Shown here piece by piece: positions 10,331 to 16,475 of a stretch of 17,534 nt of DNA (the first letter of the stretch is position 1; each line of letters opens with the position of its first letter). Both the position numbers and the translations under genes were made by a program. Location of the stretch: positions 1-17,534 of the forward strand of contig JAODNQ010000228.1 in NCBI GenBank assembly GCA_025464695.1, written 5' to 3'. This stretch comes from Frankiales bacterium (GTDB taxonomy: Bacteria; Actinomycetota; Actinomycetes; Mycobacteriales; SCTD01). Below the pieces are notes generated by a model. It had not been told where the DNA came from. It did not search any database and saw only the letters and a list, made by a program, of their open reading frames with translations.

Positions 10331-11074
10331 ATGCCGACGACGACCGTGCCCGGGACCACCAGCGCACCGGCGCTGCGCGCCCACCTCGCCGTGCCCCCCG
10401 TGGGCGACGGACCGTGGCCCGGGGTGGTCGTCCTGCACGAGGCGTTCGGCCTCACCGACGACGTCCGGCAGCAGGCGGACCGCCTGGCCGCCGCCGGCTA
10501 CCTCGCCGTCGCCCCCGACCTGTTCACCGACGGCGGTGCCCTGCGCTGCCTCAAGAGCGTGTTCGGGGCGCTGAACCGCGGCAGCGGGCCCGCCGTCGAC
10601 GACATCACCGCCGTCCGGGAGTGGCTGGCCGGCCGGGACGACTGCACGGGGACGGTCGGGGTGATCGGCTTCTGCATGGGCGGCGGGTTCGCGCTGCTGA
10701 TGGCCGCCCGCGGCTTCGACGCCTCCGCCCCGAACTACGGCCCGCTCCCCAAGGACCCCGCCGCGGCCCTGGCCGGTGCGTGCCCCGTCGTCGCGAGCTA
10801 CGGCCGCCGCGACGTCGGGCTGCGGGGTGCGGCCGCACAGCTGGAGCAGGCCTTGACGGCGGCCGGCGTCGTCCACGACGTGAAGGAGTACCCGGACGCC
10901 GGGCACTCCTTCCTCAACCGGCACGGCCTCGGACCGTTCGCCGTCCTGGAGCGCATCGCCGGCTTCGGCTACCACGAGCCCTCCGCCGAGGACGCCTGGT
11001 CCCGTGTCCTGCGCTTCTTCGACCTGCACCTGCGCGCCCCGTCCGCGGGGACGGCGCCCGTCCCGGAGGCCTAG
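10331..11074 (+). CDS. Dienelactone hydrolase family protein
   Basis: This is a 247-residue alpha/beta hydrolase, cytoplasmic by lack of signal. It carries the dienelactone hydrolase Cys-Asp-His triad: C115 in GFCMGGGFA, D161 in YGRRDVG, and H192 in DAGHSFLN. The conserved glutamate E37 in LHEAFGLTDDVR is also present, as is PDLF. Family members hydrolyse dienelactones or related esters in aromatic degradation, but most are annotated only to family level, and nothing nearby points to an aromatic pathway. The ATG at 10331 has GAGGA seven bases upstream; the in-frame extension to 10229 is not needed. The stop TAG shares a base with the next gene's GTG. It is divergent from the frameshifted Tol-like gene, 70 bases away. 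Confidence 0.92.
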   Translation: MPTTTVPGTTSAPALRAHLAVPPVGDGPWPGVVVLHEAFGLTDDVRQQADRLAAAGYLAVAPDLFTDGGALRCLKSVFGALNRGSGPAVDDITAVREWLAGRDDCTGTVGVIGFCMGGGFALLMAARGFDASAPNYGPLPKDPAAALAGACPVVASYGRRDVGLRGAAAQLEQALTAAGVVHDVKEYPDAGHSFLNRHGLGPFAVLERIAGFGYHEPSAEDAWSRVLRFFDLHLRAPSAGTAPVPEA

Positions 11075-12312
11075 TGGGGCACCTGCTGGCGCAGGCCGTC
11101 CGGGCGAGCGCCGGCGCCGTCGACCGCGACGACGTCCTGCACCGCGTCGCGCGGGTCCTGCTGTCCCGTGCCGACTGGGTGCTGGCCGACCGCCTCGACG
11201 AGCCCGACCTCGTCACCCGCGTCGTGGCCCTGGCGGCCGAGGGCGAGCTCCCCGGCGTGCCCGGCCTGGGCACGGCGTCGGACCGGCGCTCCTCCGCGGG
11301 CTCGATCGGGCTGCTGCCACGGCTCGCCCTCGCGCCGTCCGGGGTGCTCCACCTGGACGAGGCCACGCTCGTGGCCCTGACCGGCGACCCCGACCCCCGC
11401 GCAGCGGGACAGGCCGCCGGAGCGCTCGCCCTCGGCGCCCGGGAGGTGCTGCTGCTCGCGCTCCGCGGGCACGGCACGGTGGTCGGCGTCCTGGTGCTGG
11501 GCAGCCACGACGGCTTCTCCCCCGAGGTCGTGGCCGAGCTGACCGACGTCGCGGTGCACACGGGGCTGGCCGTCGACGCCGCCCGGCTCGCCGTCAGCCA
11601 CCGCGCCGTCGCGACCGCGCTCCAGACCAGCCTGCTGCCCCCGGTGCCCGCCCTGCCCGGCCTCGCCCTCGCCGCGCGCTACTCCCCCGCGGCGCACGAC
11701 CTCGAGGTCGGCGGCGACTGGTACGACGCCTTCCCCGGCCCCTCGGGGCTCGTGGTGGTGGTCGGCGACGTCGAGGGCCACGACCTCGCCGCCGCCGCCC
11801 AGATGGCCGACCTGCGCAACCTGCTCCGCGCCCTGGCGGTCGACCGGGACGAGCCGCCGTCGGCGCTGCTGGGTCGGCTGGACCGCACCGCCGCCGCGCT
11901 GGGGCTGTCGATCTCCGCCACCTGCGTGGTCGGCGTCCTCTCGCCGGCGGACCCGTCCGGGGCGCGCACCCTGACCTGGAGCAGCGCCGGTCACCTCCCG
12001 CCGCTCCTGCTCGCGCCGGACGGTGCACAGCTGCTCGAGACCGACGCCGACCTCATGCTCGGGGTCCAGCCCGGCTCGGTGCGGCTCGACCACAGCCGGG
12101 TGCTGCTCCCCGGCGAGACGCTGGTGCTGTTCACCGACGGGCTGGTCGAGCACCGGGGCGAGGCGCTCGACGCCGGGCTCGAGGAGCTCCGGCAGGCCGC
12201 CGCCGCCTCTGCCGGCCTCGACCCCGACGCACTGGCCGAGCAGCTGCTCCGGCGGTCGGAGGGCGCCGACGACGACGTCGCCCTGCTGGTCGTGCGCCTG
12301 CTCGGGGGCTGA
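11074..12312 (+). CDS. GAF-PP2C (SpoIIE-type) serine phosphatase
   Basis: This 412-residue protein has a GAF-like N-terminal region (about residues 15-175, ending ...GFSPEVVAELTDVAVHTGLAVDAA) and a C-terminal PP2C/SpoIIE phosphatase domain. Phosphatase motifs are ALQTSLLPP, GGDWYDAF (D215, D218), GDVEGHDLAAAAQM (D232), FTDGLVE (D355) and DDDVALLVVR (D399-D401). Such proteins usually dephosphorylate anti-sigma-factor antagonists in stress or development switches; the target here is unknown because no STAS or anti-sigma gene is nearby. The usual GDVxGHG motif has Asp instead of the last Gly (D237). The GTG at 11074 overlaps the hydrolase stop (TAGTG), with GGAGG four bases before the overlap, so translation is probably coupled. 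The same frame is open upstream to 10231, but this overlaps the hydrolase and is a shadow. Confidence 0.9.
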   Translation: MGHLLAQAVRASAGAVDRDDVLHRVARVLLSRADWVLADRLDEPDLVTRVVALAAEGELPGVPGLGTASDRRSSAGSIGLLPRLALAPSGVLHLDEATLVALTGDPDPRAAGQAAGALALGAREVLLLALRGHGTVVGVLVLGSHDGFSPEVVAELTDVAVHTGLAVDAARLAVSHRAVATALQTSLLPPVPALPGLALAARYSPAAHDLEVGGDWYDAFPGPSGLVVVVGDVEGHDLAAAAQMADLRNLLRALAVDRDEPPSALLGRLDRTAAALGLSISATCVVGVLSPADPSGARTLTWSSAGHLPPLLLAPDGAQLLETDADLMLGVQPGSVRLDHSRVLLPGETLVLFTDGLVEHRGEALDAGLEELRQAAAASAGLDPDALAEQLLRRSEGADDDVALLVVRLLGG

Positions 12313-12388
12313 CGCCTCCACCCCGGGCCCCGCGGGCTTCCCCCCGGCGGAGGACGCGCCCGGCCTGTCACGCTCGTCAGACTCCTCT

Positions 12389-12412
12389 TGCACGCTCCTG
12401 AAGGGTCGTGCA
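12389..12412. other. Inverted repeat 1 in the 285-nt spacer
   Basis: TGCACG at 12389-12394 pairs with CGTGCA at 12407-12412. Inside, TCC and GGG can pair further (one T-G wobble) around a TGAA loop, giving a compact 24-base hairpin. It lies 76 bases after the phosphatase stop and could be a terminator or part of a structured leader for the next gene. Confidence 0.5.
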
Positions 12413-12420
12413 GACGGACC

Positions 12421-12468
12421 CGACGGCGGGGTGCGACGGGCTGGGGGGCTCGCAGCACCCCGCCGTCG
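12421..12468. terminator. Inverted repeat 2: 14-bp perfect stem, possible terminator
   Basis: CGACGGCGGGGTGC at 12421-12434 pairs perfectly with GCACCCCGCCGTCG at 12455-12468 around a 20-base loop. It sits 108 bases after the phosphatase stop and 130 bases before the next start. A 14-bp GC stem should terminate transcription in either direction, but the large loop also allows a protein-binding operator. There is no T tract. Confidence 0.5.
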
Positions 12469-12597
12469 ACCGTTCCCCTCCCTGCGGGGCGACGGCTCCC
12501 CCTCGGGGGGGAGGCCGGCTGCGGCAGGCGTCCTTATGGTCCTGGTGAGTGAGCGCCGTCACGTCCTGACGCGCGCCGAGACCACGAGGAGATCCCC

Positions 12598-13440
12598 ATG
12601 GGCCGCATGCCCCCCGAGGTACTGATGCGCGAGCTCGACCTCACCTGGCAGAGCATCTTCAGCTGGGCGAGCTGGGCCATCGCCCTGGTCATGATCGCCG
12701 TCGCGGCCCGCATGGGGCTCAAGCAGCGCACGCCGTTCTACCTCTTCGCCGTCCTCGCGGCCGGTGTCGCGGCCTTCGCCGAGCCGCTGTACGACGTCGC
12801 GTTCGACCTGTGGTTCTACGACGTCCACGACGGCCAGACGGGCGCCATGTGGTCGACCTTCTCCGCCTTCGGCGTCGTGCAGCCGAACTGGACGCACAGC
12901 GGCTACATCATCCTGTACGCCGCGATCGCCCTCTACGCCGGTCGGCGCATGTACGAGGGCCGGCTCACCCAGAAGGGCGTGTTCCTCATCTGGGCGGGCG
13001 AGATCATGACCTCGATCGTCTTCGAGACCATCGGCACCGCGACCCACGTCTACGCCTACTACGGCCCGTACGAGATGCGCATCGTCAACTACCCGCTGCC
13101 GATCGGCGTCCTCGAGGGCACGCAGACCCTGCTGTTCACCGTGCTGGCCGTGAACATCTGGCGGCGGACGAACAGCGCGCTCGGCCTGTCCTCGCTGTTC
13201 GTGGCCTTCCCGATCACGATGTTCGGCGCCAACTTCGGCCTGGGCAGCCCGCTCATCATCGCCCTGCACCTGGACGGCGGCGACTTCTCGAGCGCCCTCG
13301 TCTGGGTCGCGTCGTTCGTGACGATGGGCGCCTGCCTCGTGGCGGTGCGGGGCGCCGCCCTGTTCCTGCCGAAGCCCCCCGCGGCCGTCGAGCCCGAGGC
13401 CGCGCAGGTCACCGCACCGCGCGCCACCGTCGACGCCTGA
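12598..13440 (+). CDS. Seven-helix membrane protein, AveC (spirocyclase)-like architecture
   Basis: This 280-residue protein has about seven hydrophobic helices and a charged, Pro/Ala-rich cytoplasm-like tail (residues 258-280). Conserved-looking polar residues lie within or next to helices: AEPLYD (62-66), WFYD...GQ (72-80), QPNW (95-98), FETIG (142-146), YAYYGPYE (152-159) and LEGTQ (172-176). The order, with an early EP..D, GQ, an aromatic loop, a mid-protein FE and then a YYG block, resembles from memory the actinobacterial AveC family. AveC forms the spiroketal in avermectin, and most relatives have no known function. This assignment is an inference. GAGGAG six bases before the ATG is the best ribosome binding site in the window, and codon use is strongly biased to preferred codons, suggesting good expression. 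It appears monocistronic, ending at the hairpin at 13455-13490. Confidence 0.8.
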   Translation: MGRMPPEVLMRELDLTWQSIFSWASWAIALVMIAVAARMGLKQRTPFYLFAVLAAGVAAFAEPLYDVAFDLWFYDVHDGQTGAMWSTFSAFGVVQPNWTHSGYIILYAAIALYAGRRMYEGRLTQKGVFLIWAGEIMTSIVFETIGTATHVYAYYGPYEMRIVNYPLPIGVLEGTQTLLFTVLAVNIWRRTNSALGLSSLFVAFPITMFGANFGLGSPLIIALHLDGGDFSSALVWVASFVTMGACLVAVRGAALFLPKPPAAVEPEAAQVTAPRATVDA

Positions 13441-13454
13441 CCCGACCCGCACCC

Positions 13455-13490
13455 CGACGGGGCCTCCACCTGCGGGTGGGGGCCCCGTCG
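13455..13490 (+). terminator. Strong hairpin terminator with TGCG tetraloop
   Basis: CGACGGGGCC (13455-13464) pairs with GGCCCCGTCG (13481-13490). T13465 can wobble with G13480, and CCACC (13466-13470) pairs with GGTGG (13475-13479) around TGCG, a UNCG-class loop. The stem is therefore 16 bp without a bulge, 15 bases after the membrane-protein stop. A T-poor tail follows. This is the clearest terminator in the window. Confidence 0.85.
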
Positions 13491-13530
13491 TCGTGCGTGT
13501 GGCCGGGCCCCCGTCGGGCACGGGGGCAGC

Positions 13531-14538
13531 GTGACGACGACAGCGAGCCCCCCGAGGGCGGTCGTCGTCGGGGCGTCTGCCGGCGGTGTCGAGGCGTTGG
13601 TGCAGCTCGTCGCGGGTCTGCCCCCCGACCTCGACGCCCCCGTGCTCGTGGTCCTGCACCTGCCCGCGACGGTGCGCAGCCGGCTGTCCGACGTCCTCGG
13701 CCGACGGTCGGCCCTGCCGGTCGCCTGGGCGGAGTCCGGCCAGCCGCTGCTCCCCAGCCAGGTGCTGCTCGCTCCCCCGGACCAGCACCTGCTGGTGCAC
13801 GACGGCGCGGTCCTGCTCGCGCGGGGCCCCAAGGAGAACGGGCACCGCCCCGCCGTCGACGCCCTGTTCCGCAGCGCTGCCCGCTGGTTGGGCCCCCGTG
13901 CGGTGGCGGTCGTCCTCACCGGCGCGCTGGACGACGGCGCCGCCGGGGCCGCGGCGGTGGTCGCCCAGGGCGGGACCGTCCTGGTGCAGGACCCCCAGGA
14001 GGCGCTCTTCGACGGGATGCCCCGGTCCGCGCTGGCCGCCGCGCCCGGCGCGCTCGTCCTGCCCGCCGCCGGCGTGGGCCCCGCCCTGCCCGCACTGCTC
14101 GCCCGCACGCTCGCCGAGGCGGACGTCCCGGTGTCGCCCGACCTCGTCCTGGAGACCGACATGGCGCAGATGGACGACGGTGCGGTCTCCGGGCTCGAGA
14201 GCCCCGGCGAACCCGCGCACGTGTCGTGCCCGGAGTGCCACGGCGCGATGACCGAGGTCCACACGGGGAGCGCGCGGCACTACCGCTGCCACGTGGGGCA
14301 CGCCTACGGCCCCGCCTCGCTGCTCGAGGCACAGGACCGCACGGTCGAGGCCTCGCTGTGGTCGGCGGTGTCGTCGCTGGAGGAGCAGGCGGGGGTCCTC
14401 CGCTCCCTGGCGGAGGTGGTCGACGAGGCCACCGCAGCCCGACACCAGGACGCCGCGGACGACGCCTCCCGGCAGGCCACCGACCTGCGGCGCCTGCTGC
14501 GGTCGCGGAGCCACAGGAGCGCGGGTGGCGCCGCCTGA
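13531..14538 (+). CDS. Orphan CheB-type methylesterase with zinc-ribbon-like C-terminus
   Basis: Residues 9-190 form a CheB methylesterase domain without the usual N-terminal response-regulator receiver. The catalytic triad is visible as S16 in VGASAGGVEAL, H43 in VVLHLP and D135 in LTGALDDGAAG. The GMPRSA motif (162-167) is also present. The tail has CPEC (C233, C236) and YRCHVGHAY (C253, H257), a zinc-ribbon-like knuckle seen in other stand-alone CheB-like proteins, then a helical, coiled-coil-prone end (260-330). Chemotaxis CheB demethylates receptor glutamates; here there are no chemotaxis genes in view, so the substrate is unknown. The start is a GTG with only a weak G-rich upstream sequence; 335 residues. 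The gene follows the terminator at 13455-13490, and its end overlaps the ribokinase gene by 14 bases. Confidence 0.88.
   Translation: MTTTASPPRAVVVGASAGGVEALVQLVAGLPPDLDAPVLVVLHLPATVRSRLSDVLGRRSALPVAWAESGQPLLPSQVLLAPPDQHLLVHDGAVLLARGPKENGHRPAVDALFRSAARWLGPRAVAVVLTGALDDGAAGAAAVVAQGGTVLVQDPQEALFDGMPRSALAAAPGALVLPAAGVGPALPALLARTLAEADVPVSPDLVLETDMAQMDDGAVSGLESPGEPAHVSCPECHGAMTEVHTGSARHYRCHVGHAYGPASLLEAQDRTVEASLWSAVSSLEEQAGVLRSLAEVVDEATAARHQDAADDASRQATDLRRLLRSRSHRSAGGAA
14515..14519 (+). promoter_or_regulatory. Ribokinase ribosome binding site inside the upstream gene
   Basis: AGGAG lies five bases before the ribokinase GTG at 14525, within the last codons of the CheB-type gene. It supports the overlapping start and translational coupling. 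Confidence 0.65.
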
Positions 14539-15448
14539 CGAGGGCGCACCCCTCGACGTCGTCGTCGTGGGGAGCGCCAACCTCGACGTCGTCCTCACCG
14601 TCGCCCGCATCCCGCGGCCGGGCGAGACGGTGCTGGCCACCGGCCGCACCCTCGGGCCGGGCGGCAAGGGGGCGAACCAGGCCGCGGCCGCAGCGCGCAG
14701 TGGCGCGCGGACCGCGCTGGTCGCCGCGCTCGGCGAGGACGACGGCGGAGCCCTCCTGCGCGGCGCCCTCACTGCGTCCGGCGTCCGCACCTCGTGGCTG
14801 CGCACCTCCCCCCGCGGCACCGGGACCGCGCAGGTCGTGGTCGACGCCGCCGGGGAGAACGCGATCGTCGTCGACCCGGGGGCGAACGCCGACCTCACCG
14901 ACCTGACGGCCCCCGAGCTGCAGCTCGTGGCCGACGCCCGAGCGGTGCTGGCGCAGCTGGAGGTCCCGCTGGGCACGGTCGCCCAGGCCCTCGCCGCCGC
15001 CCGCGGCCTGCGCGTGCTGAACGCCGCTCCTGCCCAGCCGCTCCCGCCGGAGCTCACCGACGTCGTCGACCTGCTCGTCGTGAACGAGCACGAGGCGCTC
15101 GAGGTCAGCGGCGTCGCCGACCTCGACGCGGCCGTGGCCGCCCTGCTGCAGCGGGTGCGCGAGGTGGTGGTCACCCTCGGACCGCGGGGGGCGCTGCTCG
15201 CCGTCCGCGGCGCGGCCCCGCGGTCGGTCCCGGGCGTCCCGGCCCGAGCGGTCGTCGACACCACCGGCGCCGGCGACGTGTTCTGCGGCGCGCTGGTCGC
15301 CGCGCGCGCCCAGGACGCGGACCCGGTCGAGGCGGTCCGCACCGCGTGCGCCGCGGCATCCCTGTCCGTGGAGCGTGCCGGGGCCGGCGGCTCCGCTCCC
15401 ACACCTGACCAGGTGGCCGCACGCCTGTCCGAGCTCGGACCGGGGTAG
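14525..15448 (+). CDS. rbsK: Ribokinase (PfkB family)
   Basis: This 307-residue PfkB-family sugar kinase is expected to phosphorylate D-ribose to ribose 5-phosphate in the cytoplasm. It begins VVVGSANLDVVLTVARIPRPGETV in typical ribokinase style. It has the first PfkB signature GPGGKGANQAAAAARSG (about residues 45-61), GENAIVVDPGAN, VNEHEA, and the second signature DTTGAGDVFCGAL with catalytic base D251. The G-GKGANQ and PGAN motifs favour ribokinase over fructokinase or adenosine kinase, though related pentose kinases cannot be excluded. The GTG at 14525 has AGGAG five bases upstream and overlaps the CheB-type gene by 14 bases. The nucleoside hydrolase starts nine bases after its stop and would supply free ribose, which supports the assignment. 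Confidence 0.92.
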   Translation: MAPPDEGAPLDVVVVGSANLDVVLTVARIPRPGETVLATGRTLGPGGKGANQAAAAARSGARTALVAALGEDDGGALLRGALTASGVRTSWLRTSPRGTGTAQVVVDAAGENAIVVDPGANADLTDLTAPELQLVADARAVLAQLEVPLGTVAQALAAARGLRVLNAAPAQPLPPELTDVVDLLVVNEHEALEVSGVADLDAAVAALLQRVREVVVTLGPRGALLAVRGAAPRSVPGVPARAVVDTTGAGDVFCGALVAARAQDADPVEAVRTACAAASLSVERAGAGGSAPTPDQVAARLSELGPG

Positions 15449-15457
15449 GGCGGCCGC

Positions 15458-16465
15458 GTGCGCCTCGTCATCGACACCGACCCCGGCAACGGCATCCCCG
15501 GCTCCGACGTCGACGACGGGCTGGCGATCGCCCTCGCGCTGGCCTCGCCCGAGGTCGAGCTGCTGGCGCTGACGATCGTCGCGGGCAACGTCCCGGTCGA
15601 CCGCGGCGTCCAGGGCGCCCTCGAGCTGCTCGAGGCGGCGGGTGCCGGCTCCGTCCCGGTCCACCGCGGGGCGGACCGTCCGCTGCTGCAGGACCCGCGT
15701 CCCTGGCGCGCACTGCTCGACACCCGCCGCGACGACACCGGAGCGCAGGCGCTCTGGGCCGACCTCGCGGTCTCCCCGACCACGTTGTCGCCGTCCCCGG
15801 TCCCGGCGGCCCGGGCGCTGGTCGAGCTCGTCGACGCGAACCCGGGCGAGGTCACGGTCCTGGCCATCGGCCCGCTGACGAACATCGCGACCGCCCTGCT
15901 GCTGGACCCCGAGTGGGGCCGCAAGGTCGCCCGGGTGGTGTGGATGGGCGGGGCCTTCGAGCTGCCCGACGTCCTGCAGGAGCTCAACGCCGCCTACGAC
16001 CCCGAGGCGACCCACCTGGTCCTGACCAGCGACGCCCCCGTGCTCGTCGTCCCGCTCGACGTCACCCTCCAGACCCACCTGCGCCTCGACGACGTCGCCC
16101 GGCTCGAGGCCACCGGGACGCCGCTCAACGACTACCTCGCCCGTGTCGTGCGGCCCTGGGTGACCTGGCTCGCCGGCCGCTTCGGCCGCGACGGCTGCCC
16201 GCTGCACGACCCGCTCGCGCTCGCGGTGCTGCTCGACCCGAGCATCGTGCAGACCCGCCGCCGGGCCGCCGACATCGAGCTCGCCGGACACCTGACCCGG
16301 GGGCGCACCGTCGCCTGGGACGCCACCAACGACGAGCTGCTCCAGGTGGTGGTGCCCCTGCACGAGGCCCGGCCGGTCGACATCGCCTACAGCGTGGACA
16401 ACGACCGCTTCCAGGAGCTGCTGCTCGACCGCCTCACCGGCGTTTCACCCGCCGCACGAGGGTGA
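15458..16465 (+). CDS. Inosine-uridine-preferring nucleoside hydrolase family protein
   Basis: This 335-residue calcium-dependent N-ribohydrolase is expected to split nucleosides into base and ribose in the cytoplasm. The N-terminal metal site reads DTDPGNGIPGSDVDDGLA (D6, D8, D19, D20), an expanded form of the usual DTDPGxDDxxA with extra residues between the two Asp groups. It also has the TIVAGNV motif (ligand and substrate Asn), AIGPLTNIA, WMGGAF, and PLHDPLA with H250 and D251 near the C-terminus. It is full length. The GTG at 15458 has AGGG seven bases upstream. It lies nine bases after the ribokinase and is followed after ten bases by a membrane-protein gene, so it is probably in one transcript. 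Base preference (purine, pyrimidine or non-specific) cannot be read from the sequence. Confidence 0.92.
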   Translation: MRLVIDTDPGNGIPGSDVDDGLAIALALASPEVELLALTIVAGNVPVDRGVQGALELLEAAGAGSVPVHRGADRPLLQDPRPWRALLDTRRDDTGAQALWADLAVSPTTLSPSPVPAARALVELVDANPGEVTVLAIGPLTNIATALLLDPEWGRKVARVVWMGGAFELPDVLQELNAAYDPEATHLVLTSDAPVLVVPLDVTLQTHLRLDDVARLEATGTPLNDYLARVVRPWVTWLAGRFGRDGCPLHDPLALAVLLDPSIVQTRRRAADIELAGHLTRGRTVAWDATNDELLQVVVPLHEARPVDIAYSVDNDRFQELLLDRLTGVSPAARG

Positions 16466-16475
16466 TCACGCCGAC

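Larger units (their letters stand above)
12313..12597. other. Gene-free 285-nt spacer with three inverted repeats
   Basis: There is no supported gene here; the short frames present have no plausible start signals or recognisable sequence. Besides the two repeats listed separately, CTCCCCC (12496-12502) pairs with GGGGGAG (12507-12513). The last 80 bases should hold the promoter of the downstream membrane-protein gene. A TATGGT at 12535-12540 fits the loose TANNNT -10 pattern, but no -35 element is visible. A clear GAGGAG ribosome binding site at 12586-12591 ends the region. Confidence 0.55.

Noticed and set aside
12535..12540. TATGGT as a -10 promoter element
   Set aside because: It fits the loose TANNNT pattern, but no -35 or extended -10 element is present, so it is not called as a promoter.
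12559..15987. Very long open frame on the minus strand (1142 codons)
   Set aside because: It lies antisense to four well-supported genes, its translation is low-complexity (Arg, Ser, Gly, Ala) with no motif, and long antisense frames are expected at this GC content.
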